Origin: Micrasema longulum
Taxonomy: Eukaryota > Arthropoda > Insecta > Trichoptera > Brachycentridae
DNA length: 64,000 nucleotides
Assembly: GCA_022494885.1 (NCBI GenBank)
Contig: JAGVSM010004899.1
Span: 372,001 to 436,000 of the forward strand
Reading direction: 5' to 3'
Every line of letters starts with the position of its first letter. The stretch's first letter is position 1. Under the pieces are notes generated by a model. That model did not search any database. It had not been told where the DNA came from and worked only from the letters and a program-made list of their open reading frames with translations. Below are positions 1 to 11,381 of this stretch, piece by piece. The position numbers were made by a program, and so were the translations under genes.

Positions 1-2803
1 TAAAGATAATGTCGGTCATTGTACTAACAAAAAATCAGCTTAAATTAACAAAAATTAAAATACCACTCTACACAACTTTTGAATGCATTGGCTGTAGGAT
101 AAGCGCAGGCAGCAACCATTTTACCTTAATCACAATTTATAGACCAGGTTCTAAAGCACCACCTCGGAAATTTTATTCGAAAATAAAATCTTTACTCAAA
201 TGGGCCATCACTCGTACAGAAGTAACATACGTAACTGGAGATCTGAACATTCGTTTCGACCGCAAGACGGATTCAGAATCGGTTCATTTTAATGCACTTT
301 TAAGTGATTTCGATTGTTCACAAGAAGTAAATACCCCTACACATGATGCGGGAGGTACACTTGATGTTATAATACGACGGAATTGTGATAAAAAAATCAC
401 AGTTTTTGTAACAGACATCGGACTTTCAGACCACAGATTAGTGCACTGTAAAATTAATATCCATAAACCAACACCAACTTACAAAACACTCGCATCAAGG
501 CCATGGAGAAAATTAAATTTAGAACATTTTAAATCCGAACTTCTGACATCGTTGATTGGTCCGGACATTGACCGTCGCTCAAACAACGTCGATCAATTGG
601 TTGGGTTGTACAATGAGGTACTATCTAACCTGATAGACAAACATGCACCATTTACTACGAAAACTATTCGAAAAAGGAAATCTGATGCATGGTTTGACGA
701 AAATTGTCGACTCAAAAAAAAAGAGCTAAGACGTCTAGAACGCAAATACAGAAACACACTGTCAACTTTGGACCGATCAATATGGTTAGATATGCAAGCC
801 TCTTATAGGACATTTATAAAAGAAATAAAATCTAGTTTCTGGTGTACAAAAATCACTGAACAGAAAAAGTCTCCAAAACAACTCTGGCGAAGCCTTCAAT
901 CTGTTCGTGGTGACTGTATAGCAGAGACATCTAACACAAGCGCTACTGCCACTGATTTTGCCGACTTTTTTTACAAATAAAGTCGAAAAAATCAGACTGG
1001 CGTGTAGTTCAGCGAAAAAACCTGTAATTTTAGATAATGCCCTTCAAAAATTCAGTAAATTTGAACCAACGTCTATAAATGAGGTTAAAAAAAATTGTTG
1101 CAGCATTACCCAACAAACAATGTATATTAGATCCGATGCCAACATGGCTTTGAAAAAATGCATTAACGTATTAGCTCCATTTTTAACAGATTTATTTAAT
1201 ACATCCATGGAGCGCAGCATTGTTCCGAGAGCCATAAAAAAAGCAAATGTAACTCCACTTTTAAAAAATCCCAACTAGATGTGGAAGATCTTTCCAGTTT
1301 TCGCCCTATTTCAAATCTTCCCATCGTATCAAAAATACTAGAAAAAATAGTTTCTCACAGGCTCGTTAACTATATCGAGCGGAATTCTTTATTTTCGGTA
1401 AGGCAATCGGCATACCGACGTTTTCATTCCACGGAGACGGGAGTGATAAGAGTACTGTCTGACATTATAACTTCGGTGGACTCTGGTAATCTGGTGTTGA
1501 TGGCTCTTCTGGACATGAGTGCTGCATTTGATACTGTAGACCATAATATTTTGCTTGAACGTCTGGAGAAAACTTATGGTATCCGTGATCAGGCACATAT
1601 GTGGTTCAGTTCATATCTTAATAAAAGAGAATATGCAGTCGTGTTCCAGGGTAAAAGCTCAACCAACTTTCGGGTGTCTACAGGAGTGCCTCAAGGGTCA
1701 GTACTCGGACCACTTCTCTATCTCCTTTACACTAAAGATATAGAGAACATTATCAAAGAATGTGGATTGTGGTCGCACTGCTATGCAGATGATACGCAGA
1801 TTTATTTTTATTGCAAACCAGGCGAGAGAAGTGTGCTTGTCAATTTAATTGATGGATGCATCAAGAAAATAGGAAACTGGATGGCTGAAAACAGACTAAC
1901 ATTAAACCCATCAAAAACTGAACAACTGTGGGTGGCTTCAGCCAGACGACAGAATTTGATCCAGGATACGGCTCTACCCAATGTAGGGAGTGCCGTTTTA
2001 CCCACCGTTAAACTACTGGGAGTTTTACTCAATTCTGACCTATCTCTTGACGCTCAAATTAGTAGAACGATAAGTTCATGCTTTACCAATTGAGACAAAC
2101 AAATGCATACGCAAAAAATTTGCCGGTTGATGCCGCCCGTCAATTAATAAATGCGTTTGTAGTGCCTAGAGTCGATTATTGTAATGGTATCTATGCAGGT
2201 CTACCAATGAACAAAATGACTCACATGCAATCTGTATTGAATGACGCAGCGAGACTTATTTTCGGAATCCCTAAGTTCAGTCATATTACTCCACTACTTC
2301 GGGAACTACACTGGCTACGTTTTCCACAGAGGGTCGAATACAAACTCAGTTGGCTAATGTATAAATCATTTCACAACTCTGTTCCGGAATATCTAAGGGG
2401 ACTATGCATTCCAGATGAACTAGCTGACAGGCGTCTCACGCTTAGATCAGCTACGTCTACGGCGAGAGGAAAAGTTATTATACCTCTACGCAAACAGCGC
2501 ACCAAATTTGGTGAGCGCGCATTTGCGGTCGCAGGCCCTATGGCATGGAATGCTCTCCCAGCAGAGGTGCGAGGCTGTGAAAGTGAAGTGATGTTTCGGA
2601 AAAAAAACTTAAAACCCCCTTGTTCTCTAAATCATTTGAATAAATCCGTAGCATGTGACAACAAAATAAATTATTTTAATTAAATTACAAATTTAAAGCT
2701 TCAATTAAATTAACTTAACAATAGAATCACCATGTAAAGCGCCCTTGAGGTATTTTATTACGAAAATGGCGCTATATAAGTTATCCACAATAAATAAATA
2801 AAT
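1..2803 (+). mobile_element. CR1/L2-like non-LTR retrotransposon, 5' end outside window
   Basis: The element runs from the window edge through endonuclease and reverse transcriptase coding sequence to a 3' tail of AATAAATAAAT type near 2790-2803. Just before the tail is ATGGCGCTATATAAGTTATC, a motif that recurs in other tails here (13.3, 15.1, 61.0 kb). A 5'-truncated minus copy lies at 13310-13690 and a short plus copy at 27222-27360, so this is a multicopy family. The clade call rests on reverse transcriptase and C-terminal wording plus tail style; L2, CR1 and relatives cannot be separated by eye. Confidence 0.9.
9..2682 (+). pseudogene. LINE ORF2: endonuclease plus reverse transcriptase, frameshifted
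   Basis: Four reading-frame blocks (9-980, 958-1278, 1281-2093, 2078-2683) join into one protein. The endonuclease part carries the GDLN motif (about 238-250) and the catalytic SDHR motif (about 427-440). The reverse transcriptase shows AFDTVDHN, GVPQGSVLGP and the catalytic YADD box (about 1780-1792), then the usual C-terminal region ending in WNALPAEVRG. Frame changes lie in T7 near 966, A8 near 1087, T3 near 1148, near 1276, in two spots near 2082 and 2105, in A6 near 2112, and in A8 near 2600. No in-frame stop remains once these are bridged, so the copy is either young or affected by homopolymer indels in the assembly. Confidence 0.9.
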
Positions 2804-3888
2804 ATGTCCACCATAGAGTTGTTTAATCCGAGGTCCAATTTTCATTAGTTCTCTCATAAGATGGGCAAAGTAGGGTAAAAAAAAATACTACCCTGGCAAC
2901 ACTAACGAAATGTCCATTTTGTTTTCTTCGATATTCTGACAGATGGAAAAAAAATAAATTTTTAACTAATGCATTTGCTACTTACACATACATTCGCTAA
3001 TTACACATGAAATGTGATCCCATCCTGTTTCTCCTAGATCCTAGCAGTATTTCTACACTTTAACGACACAACACGGCATAGTTGAATTGAAATCAGAAAT
3101 TACGTACTGAGCGACGTCTACAAAGAAACTAATGGGTCAAAACGTAAAACTACTATTTAAAGAGTAGTTTAGTCGCCTTCTGTTTGACGCGCGTATGCGG
3201 TTTCTGGACTATTCTTAATTCTATGATTTTATCATTACATAAAGTATTTTTGCATCATTGTCGAATCATTATGCTAAGACAACAAAATTGAATTCTAATT
3301 TTGCAATGCGCTACTCGAATCTTCTATTCGTGTGAGAACCTTCCGAGTGAAAGTTTAAGGTTTCCGTCCTGATTCTTTAATGCTTAATGAGGCAGGTAGT
3401 TCTTTTGATCTATAAAGCAACTAATAACGAAAAATGAAATATAATATACAAATATTAGATTTTTACAAATTACTTGCTTCTTAACGATTTTTGAGATCTA
3501 CAACATAATCAGCTTTTTGAAAGATATTTTCATACAGCAAATAAAAAACATAAAATTCATCGAATTTTTATTCGCTATAATTCAGATTTTTGTAAAAAAA
3601 AAACAGCACACATAATTACGGTAAATATAAGTGAATACTCGTTAAAATACATAATGGGGGCCGAATCAAGAATCCGTTCAACATTTTTTTAAAAACGCAA
3701 AATATTCTAAAAGATTTACTGTCCTAGCACTGACTGAGATGTGACTATATTCTGTATTTCGACGCGATCGTAGAACAACGACAGATGTGCGAAAAATGCG
3801 ATCTTGCCTCTCTTTTATATTCGATCTTAAAAATGTTTTATAAAGGCTTTATTCCAGGTTTCAAAAAAAATAAATTATATATAACTAG
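2804..3888. other. AT-rich stretch without recognised gene
   Basis: No open frame of note and no recognised repeat. The sequence is unremarkable AT-rich DNA with short homopolymer runs. Confidence 0.6.
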
Positions 3889-4157
3889 TCGGCCTTGAGG
3901 TGTTATAGTCGGCGCGTTTGCCTACCATGCGAGAGGTTTCGGGTTCGATTCCCGACATGGTTGATATGAAATATTTATTTAAAAACAGTGTTTTCGCACC
4001 AGAATATTTCATAGTCCCTGGACTGGTACCTGAAGCGTAAGACTGATTATTTTATCTTAGTGTTACAGAAATGATCAAGATACGCTGCAATCGGTGTACT
4101 AATGCAGTGCCCTATGCAGCATTAGGTGCGGAAAGGAAATTATGATGATGATGATAT
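3889..4157 (+). mobile_element. tRNA-derived SINE, family 2, near full length
   Basis: The head resembles a tRNA: a B-box GGGTTCGATTCC lies about 55 bases in, after an A-box-like stretch. A body with GAAATATTTATTT and a CTGGACTGGTACCTGAAGCG block follows, ending in an ATG/GAT microsatellite. Other copies lie at 57344 (+), 42580-42828 (-), 47121 (+), 20030-20275 (-), 19401 (-) and 60605 (-). The GAT-repeat tail resembles RTE LINE tails, suggesting RTE-type machinery moved it (inference). Confidence 0.85.
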
Positions 4158-4294
4158 ATAACGACTAACCCAAGTATCAAATTATATACTTTTTAACATA
4201 TCGAGTTGTCAGATAAAGTGTCGAAAAAAAAATCAAACCCCTATCGTGTAAGATTGAAGAAAATCATATGTGTCGTTAATTTACGATCATGACG

Positions 4295-4960
4295 ATTTGT
4301 ATTTATTTACGTATTTATTACCGGACTTAGGCCATTCAAAAAATCGCAAACACATGTCCTTATACATAAAGGATTCAATTGAGATTAAATACAAAAAAAG
4401 AAAATTAAAGCTAGGACAAAAAAAATATTAATAATTACTACCTCAAGACAAGATCTGGTCTATCTTAGTGATTGTATAAATCTAGAAAGACTTACACCAA
4501 AAAAATCCAGATCTTGTCCCGAGTGTACAATGCGACACAATCGAGACATTGGTGCATGCAAGCTATAGTTTGTGCTGTGCTGATCAAGAAACAGCACATT
4601 ATTTCGCACCGGCGGATCGGAACATCGAATGTCACTTGTTCCAGTAACGATGGTCCATCAATTAAGCCATTTAGTAAATTAAACATAAATGTAGAGTCAA
4701 TGTTATTTCTACGTTTTAAAAGACTTGAGATTTTTATCATTGACTCCAATTCTCCGTAAGGGTATTTTCCCCTCTCGAGGCCGATCATCCATGCTACTTT
4801 TCTTGTCAGACGATGTTGCACCGATTTGATATGACTTATATATACAGCCTGCATAGAAGGGAGACCAGATCACGAAGGCAAATTCTAAAAGAGTAGAGTG
4901 AAATAAAATCTAATAAAACGTTTTTAATTTGTATAATTTGATTGTAGGAATTAACGTTAT
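4295..4960 (-). mobile_element. LINE 3' fragment (reverse transcriptase C-terminus)
   Basis: On the minus strand the frame 4854-4492 reads a LINE C-terminal region: IKSVQHRLTRKVAWMIG, then SSLLKRRNNIDSTFMFNLLN and GLIDGPSLLEQVTFDVPIRR. This is the common pattern 'RR..D..F.YKLLNG.ID..ELL..I.F.VP'. Frames further upstream (to about 4960) continue the match with a frameshift. The 3' end near 4295-4330 carries TTTATTTACGTATTTATT, the complement of an AATAAA-rich tail. 5' truncated; clade not assigned. Confidence 0.75.
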
Positions 4961-6327
4961 CTCGGGAAATAAATTGCGCTGAAAAGGCTTTAAACAACGT
5001 CAAGGGGTTGAGGAACACCATAGTGAATGTCAAAGATCACCGGAGTACGTAAAAGGTGAGTATAGCGTGTTATTCGGCGCTTTAGACCGCCAACACGGTA
5101 ACTGATTTACCTCCAAGCTCGCAACGCTCGTTACTCGGTAGTCGACATGGAGTAGAGGAACGCATTCCCCATTCAAGGGGTGAGTAGAGGTATGTGTATA
5201 TAATGTGTAACGTACAACTCGGTAATTACGCGCAGTATACGTGACATACGACGAACCAAAATATTGTTTAAGAGTTCAAACAGAACCACAAAAGCGTGAC
5301 AGCAAAACATTTTGAACTCAAACGTCTGTTTTTGTTATACAACTGTACCGCTTCAGAGGACTGAACGGAATTTAAGAATTTTCATAACTGAAACAAATCA
5401 TTCGAATTGCGAGATCCCACCTAACAAAATTAAAATTATTTTACTCCCCAAAGTGCCAGTGCCTTTTAGGTGAGGAAAATCTCAACCACACTTGTAAATA
5501 AAACGATCCCTTCCTTTCTCCCAGAAGTATCCGAAAACTTCCTCATCCCTAGAAACATGCAATATCCTTCTCAATTCTCCTTAACTTCTTATCCTCATCC
5601 TTTTATTGAAATTCCTCAAAATAGACCTTATTCGTATGTAATGTTTATCCACGCAAAATGTTATACATATTAGTACATTTAATGATTTAGATAAAATTAT
5701 ATTATTTTAATTTAAGCAATTGCCTATGAATATTCCATTTTTCCGATTTTCAGTTTCAGTGCTGCAGAGCAGCGTTTATTTAATAATTAAAAAATACATA
5801 TAAGAATTTGTTACCCACTATCTTAAGACTTTTCGGTGGGAAACATTTTTTTTATGACAGGTTTATATTACATTTATTTTATATATATTTTACAAATGTA
5901 TTTATAAACAGGCACTCTAAAGTATCTATAAGATATTTCTTCAGTTCTTTTTTTTCATTTGAAGATCTTTCATGTTAATGATGGTTTGTGGGAGATCATT
6001 GAACAACCTTGGAACAACTCAATTAAAAGTAATTTGTAAGTCGGGGAACAATCAGGGAGTCCTTAGTTTTTAATCTAGTTTTGTGAGTGTGAGAAACTCT
6101 TTTTTATATTCCGGATCAACAAAGTGATCTACAATCAATTTGTAGTCACAAAGTTGTTTTACCGGCAGGACATTACAGAATTTAAAATTTTAAAATCTCC
6201 CATTTTTGCATGTGAAATGACTACACATCACCGTAACGCGCGGGTGTTTTTGAGACAGTAAGGGAAAGGTTGAACAAGCATTTAAATACTTAATACCTAT
6301 ACCTAATTAATGGGGAAAAAAAACATT
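4961..6327. other. No recognised gene
   Basis: About 1.4 kb without a supported coding region. 5040-5260 is less AT-rich than its surroundings, but no exon could be defined. A 67-codon frame at 5470-5673 has no recognisable features and is not called. Confidence 0.55.
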
Positions 6328-6620
6328 ATTTATTTATTCACATTCATACAAATACATATTATGAAAAATATAATAATAACGTATCCCAAACTCTATGAGG
6401 CCAAAGGACCTGTGTTGAGTTGGGATACAACATAATGGAAAGTGGAAGCACATACATAATTAAATAATGGCAAAAATTAAAATGAAATATTATTACATAA
6501 ACATACATATATTTCGAAGGGCATCTGGACAACACGCTTAAAAGTATATAAATGTATGCAATATCTCGCAGCAGTCTCCTGCAACGACCTCTTCCCTTAG
6601 ACAAAATCCAGACTTGTACA
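6328..6620 (-). mobile_element. LINE-like 3' tail, family with a CTGTGTTGAG core (copy 1)
   Basis: Begins with TTATTTATTTATTCACATTC, the complement of an AAATAAATAAA tail, followed by CTGTGTTGAGTTGGGA. The same block recurs at 11945-12200 (CTGGGTTGAGTTGGAG) and 15921-16235 (CTGTGTTGAGATGGGA), each behind a T/A-rich tail in the same orientation. No coding region is preserved, so I read it as 3' UTR of a LINE family. Confidence 0.6.
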
Positions 6621-7284
6621 CTCTTTCTGAAAATGGCTTACTATCACTTCTACCATCGCGGGGTAGGAAAAAATGATGGAATCTTCTAATTAAGTTCTAG
6701 CTTATTTACCATTTTCATGCATCTTCTCATACATGCCTCGCGATTTTGCCTGCTTTTGACATGACCAGACTTGAGCTTTTTATTTTTCTGATCATGCCAA
6801 ATACACTTGGATTTTTTTGTTTAAAAAACATTCCTAATGAGATTGTGAAATAAATCGATACTCCCTTACCTATTTCGGGTATTATATTTTTTGGTATAAG
6901 TACTCACTCAATATATAGTTTATCCATTGTAATCTCATAATAATATTAAGTGATTTTTGTAATTCTATTTTCGGACCATTTTATTACGTAGTTTACATAA
7001 TATACCGTTAGTATGCATTATTTTTTTTTTCAGAATAAAAAAGAAAGAGTAAAGAGATACGGGTAAATTTCTGACGAAGGTTTGAATATTATTTTGACAT
7101 TTGCGTGGCATGGCTACTTTAAGTGCCATGAAGTATTGAAAGCCTTTGAATGAAATTGAAAATGTCACTTTGACGGAAACTTTTCTATCGATAAATTTCG
7201 TAGCTAATATTTATTGTTTGCCAAAGCCCTATGGATTTTTTTTATAATCGATACTAAGTAACTAAAATTCACATATTCGTGTTT
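6621..7284. other. No recognised gene
   Basis: AT-rich sequence. The minus frame at 6965-7168 is short, low in complexity and not recognisable. Confidence 0.5.
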
Positions 7285-7760
7285 TGGCTGATCTTCAGCA
7301 ATTGTTATAGAGAAATATCACATACTTCCTTCCAATACCAATAAAAATATACGAAATGGATTTAGAAAAATTAATTGTATTTTCAAAATTAATATGGATA
7401 TTGTGGACAAATGTTTTCATACATAACTTTAAATAATAAAAAAACATGTCCCTAGTAAAACGCGACATGTTTGGCATTGATAATTATGACGTCAAGATTC
7501 GTGACGATGTTCTTTAAACATTTTAACGGGTATGAACGAAGTTCAAAAGTAACATGAATCGTCGCGTATTAGGGGTGTGGCCAATGCAATGACCGTTTTC
7601 GTGGGAGTTCGAAATTATAAATTAAAAAATATTTTTTATGCTACTTTACTACTTTTCTATGCTATAAGTAGAAAAAAAATGTTGACAGTATTTCATAGAC
7701 CCTTATTACTTTTAAATTGTAAAAAAAGTCAAATGTCCATATTAGGTATTGAAATAAGTT
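7285..7760 (+). repeat. 450-bp dispersed non-coding repeat, copy 1 of 3
   Basis: Shares long stretches with 46505-46905 and 52555-52995: a TTAATTGTATTTTCAAAAT block, ACGCGACATGTTTGGCATTG, and a TGACGTCAAGATTCGTG core, then a GACCGTTTTCG block and an AT-rich 3' part. All three copies have the same orientation. No terminal inverted repeats or poly-A tail were found, so the class is undetermined. A minus-strand frame across the first half is open in this copy and in copy 3. Confidence 0.8.
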
Positions 7761-8219
7761 ATTAACAAATAAATAAAAAAATACGCAAGCAAATTAAACA
7801 AAATATTTTAATGTATAAGTAACAGGAATTAAATTACTTCAAAATAACTATGATTTTTTCTAATATTTTTTTAGCCATATTTCCCGCTCGATCGAATAAA
7901 AAATATGAATACCAAGTGAATTATCAATCTTGTTTCGACGTTGTAATCCGATTCTCGTATCAGATGGCCGGGATTTCGGAGATTGATTTCACGATTCGAA
8001 AGATGAGATCTTATCGATCGTATCCTTTGAATAAATACAATAATATGTCAAATTCAATTAGGATACAAACTTGGCGACACGCGAGGGGAGAGAAACGAAA
8101 AACGCAAGAATGTCACGAATCGTGTTTTATTTTTTTTTTTACCAAATTAAACTCTAAAAAAGACAAGTGTGTTGGCAATTCTAACGTACCTAAATTAGTT
8201 AGTCAGCCGATACAATAAT
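7761..8219. other. No recognised gene
   Basis: A 122-codon plus frame (7850-8218) starts in AT-rich sequence and resembles no family I know. I do not call it as a gene. Confidence 0.45.
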
Positions 8220-8269
8220 CACACAATAGAGAAAAATAAAGATGATAATATGTGAAACAATGGATAATT

Positions 8270-8625
8270 GGATTTGAAGGCGCCATCGCAGTTCCGGCGA
8301 TCAGCGGTGCCATTCGCACAGTGGGGCGGTCGCGGTGGCAAATTGGAGAACATGAAACGTCTTGATGCGTCTCGAGTGACAGCGGCAAGTGGCGGGTTAA
8401 TGGCTGCCGCTTGGGAGCAGTGATAGTGAGACACGGTGTCACGTGACACGACCGGGCTTGGAGAGGCGGGGAGGGGGAGGAGGTCACCAGGCAACGAGGC
8501 AACAGGCAACAAGATCGCGCGGATCGGTACCCATAACTCATCGCAAAAGGCAAATTACAAACACCGACATACCGCACCCCCGCCCAGAGTGCCACGCGTC
8601 TAAATGCGTCAAACTGAGAAAAACG
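8270..8625. other. GC-rich island, possible host promoter or exon
   Basis: This stretch is clearly GC-rich in an AT-rich window. It contains GGAGGCGGGGAGGGGGAGG and three spaced GGCAAC units (about 8488-8512). Overlapping frames are open on both strands (minus 8595-8203, plus 8443-8631), as expected of GC-rich DNA, and none has recognisable protein content. It may be a 5' exon, promoter or regulatory island of a host gene outside the window. Confidence 0.4.
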
Positions 8626-8789
8626 ACTTAGAAGATTTTAACATTTGCGATGGATGTTAGGTACCCATCTTACAATTTCTATGGTTTGGAGTTAATGATA
8701 CCATTTTTAATACGATGTATTATATATACTCTATCCATATTAAATGTTAAAAACATTTTGTCATATTTAGTCGCAAAGTAAAACTTTTA

Positions 8790-9540
8790 CCAACTAACTA
8801 TGTGCTTAAGGGTCAAAACCTCCAACGCTCATTATGTGTAAAGGATCTAGGTGTCTTCCATGATAGTAAATTACTTTTCGACGCCCATGTTGACAGCATC
8901 ATAAAAAAGTCATCGCGTGCGCTTGGCTTTGTTATGCGCAGCTCTACGTCGTTCACTATGGCAGACACTTAAAATCCTTTACTGTACATTAGTGCGAAGC
9001 AACTAAGAATATGCATCACAAATATGGAATCCTATGTACAATATGCAGATATCAAGCATAAAAATATTCAAAAAAAATCGTAAAGTTCATGTGTTTCCGG
9101 TTGAAACTTGAGTTTAAATCCGATCAGTATATTCATATATGTAAAAAACATCACCTATTGCCTCTGCAAAAACGTCGTGAAATAGCGGATATAATATATT
9201 TACTAAAAATTGCCTCTGGTTCAATCGACTGTCCTGAACTACTATGTAAATTAAGAAATAAGCTTCTTCTTCACATACCTCTTGTTTTATCTAATTAAAG
9301 GCAAAATTCATATTTATGGCGAACTTTTAATAATTTTAATGTAATAATAAATAAATCATTTAACATAGATTTATTTGCAAATAATCTTAATGACGTACGG
9401 CGTTTGCTTTCGAAATAATTCGTAGTATCTTTTCTTTTGAATTTATATTAAATTACTATTCATTTTACGTTCGAGAATCTTTTTTAACTTACTGTCATGC
9501 TACTTGTGAAAACCTGTAATTAGCTTATTTGTTATTTGTT
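8790..9540 (+). mobile_element. LINE 3' fragment (reverse transcriptase C-terminus)
   Basis: A broken frame reads VKDLGVFHDSKLLFDAHVD and KKSSRALGFVMRSS (8845-8950), the region just after the reverse transcriptase palm. At 9089-9298 comes LPLQKRREIADIIYLLKIAS and GSIDCPELL, the usual C-terminal block. An AT-rich 3' part runs to a TA microsatellite. Several stops and frameshifts mark it as a relic. Confidence 0.75.
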
Positions 9541-9542
9541 TT

Positions 9543-9543
9543 G

Positions 9544-9579
<36 letters not shown>
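9543..9579. repeat. (TA)n microsatellite
   Basis: About 18 uninterrupted TA units. It sits at the 3' end of the preceding LINE relic and may have grown from its tail. Confidence 0.95.
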
Positions 9580-9580
<1 letters not shown>

Positions 9581-9919
9581 ATAATTATAGCTGTTGGTTA
9601 TCAAAATAAATAAAACAAAATAAAATAAAATAGCTACTACTGATTTCACCGTTGAGTGATAAAACGCACCGACGTCATACACTTAGATCCCATTCAACAC
9701 TCTCTATATACACCGCAAGACAAAAAAAATTACGAGTTTACCTGCTACCGCGCCCCTTGACTTTACTGAGCCCTTTTTCTAAGAAATCCTTTATCGATAC
9801 CTCTTTCTTTTGTTTAATAAATTAAGGACACTATGTGTCACCTTTCTACAATATTTACATTTTAAAATGTCTCAACAGTCTTGTTTTACCCGCGTTTGAG
9901 TGAACATAACACAACAATC

Positions 9920-11017
9920 ATGGAAAGTGCAAAGCAAATGTCGATTGCGATAAAATCCAAAATAATCACATTGTCGCAAGAAAACATATCTAATTGTGAA
10001 ATATCTCGTCGAGTTGGGTATTCAGAAGGTGCAGTGAGGTTTTTATTAAAAAAATCCAAGAAACTGGATCCATAGAACGGAAAAAAGGAAGCGGACGGGG
10101 GCGCGTGACATCTGCCCGAGATGATCGCTTAATAAAAAAAATTGTTATGCGCGATCGATTTTTAACGGCACCTGAAATACACGCAGAGGTGCAGTCTACC
10201 AGCACATCAACATTTTCAGTAAAAACAGTGTCCAGGCGGCTGTTGGAGCATGGTTTCCAAGCACGGAGTCCCGCAAAGAAACCATTACTCACGGACAAAA
10301 TGAAGAAGGCTAGACTGGATTGGGCGAAAGAGCACCAGAATTGGACCTTGGAGGATTGGCAAAATGTTGTTTTCTCTGATGAATCAAAATTCAACCTTTT
10401 GGTCCAGACGGCAGAAAGATAGTTCGACGAAAACGTGGGGAAAGATATCATCCGTCGTGCGTCACTCGAACCGTTAAACATTCACCCTACGTGATGATTT
10501 GGGGTGCATGACAGCATACGGTTTAGGACCTCTAAATTTTGTACAGGGTACGATGAATGCCATTCAGTACAAAAAAGTGTTAAAAAAACATATTATTCCA
10601 ACAATCGAGGACATTACGCAGTATACCGCGGACCCAATTTTTCAGGACGATTCTGCGCCGTGCCATAGAGCCCGCACTGTGAGTACAAATATATATATTT
10701 TTAAATGCATTTTGTGACCACATGATAAATAATTTATTGTTTTTTTATAGATCAATGAATTCAAGGAGAAAATTGGCTTAAAATCGTTGACGTGGCCCGG
10801 GAATAGCCCTGATTTGAACCCGATAGAAAATTTATGGGCGATTATGAAAAAAAAAGTCGGGAAAAAAAAATCAAAAAACATTGAGGAATTAAAAAAAAAC
10901 TTAATTCAAGTTTGGGAAGAAGAAATAACATCAGAAATTTTAGATTCGCTTTACGCTTCTCTAAATAATAGAATTTTACATGTTATAAAAAATAAAGGTG
11001 AATTCACTAAGTACTAA
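9920..11017 (+). pseudogene. Tc1 transposase with one intron and three -1 frameshifts
   Basis: Start at the ATG at 9920. The N-terminus is a helix-turn-helix paired-like domain (NCEISRRVGYSEGAVRFLL). Catalytic blocks follow: VVFSDESKF (first D), FQDDSAPCHRA (second D) and SPDLNPIENLW (E). Three one-base losses shift frame, all in homopolymers: A7 near 10051, T4 near 10397 and G4 near 10501. No other stops occur. With the intron 10679-10750 removed, the second D and the E are separated by 34 residues, the family standard (DD34E). The last exon ends at 11017. Function would be cut-and-paste transposition in the nucleus. Confidence 0.92.
10679..10750 (+). other. Predicted intron in Tc1 transposase
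   Basis: 72 bases, GTGAGT at the 5' end and TTTTTTATAG at the 3' end, phase 0. The reading frame stops inside it at 10717 and resumes cleanly at 10751. Its removal turns the D-to-E spacing into exactly 34 residues. Introns are uncommon in Tc1 transposases, so this is worth confirming. Confidence 0.8.
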
Positions 11018-11381
11018 ATATTTTTAAATGTTATAAATATGTTTAAATGTAAAATACTTTAATTTAAAATAAAGCGATAAGAACCTACTTCTTAAATATG
11101 AATTAAAAAATAACATGTCTTTTATTATTCCATCACAAACACTCGACCATAAATGAACCGTTATGGGTCTCTAAGGTTCGGGTAATCTGATACCTGATAT
11201 ATAATGGCAATTTCTAAGTACAATTCATGAGTAAGATTTTTTATTTTAACCTTGAAATAACGAGTAGTCATCACATATGTCAAACAATATAAAAAAAACT
11301 AATTAAATATCAAGAATAATTCATTATATGTCAATTTTAGTTTTTTTTGAGAACTCGTAAATTTATTTGTCTTGCGGTGTA

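Larger units (their letters stand above)
9711..11379 (+). mobile_element. Complete Tc1-like DNA transposon
   Basis: Terminal inverted repeats of about 30 bp start CACCGCAAGACAAA at 9711 and end with its complement at 11379. TA dinucleotides flank both ends (9709-9710 and 11380-11381), the expected Tc1/mariner target duplication. The 1669-bp element carries one transposase gene in forward orientation and an AATAAA signal at 11068-11073. Both ends and the gene body are present, so only frame-changing indels would stop it being autonomous. Confidence 0.93.

Noticed and set aside
3940..3965. tRNA gene suggested by GGGTTCGATTCC
   Set aside because: The head is part of a repeated ~265-bp unit with a microsatellite tail, so it is a SINE; the cloverleaf is not complete.
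8203..8595. 130-codon minus frame
   Set aside because: Overlaps another frame on the same strand and one on the other; low-complexity P/S/R-rich, explained by GC content.
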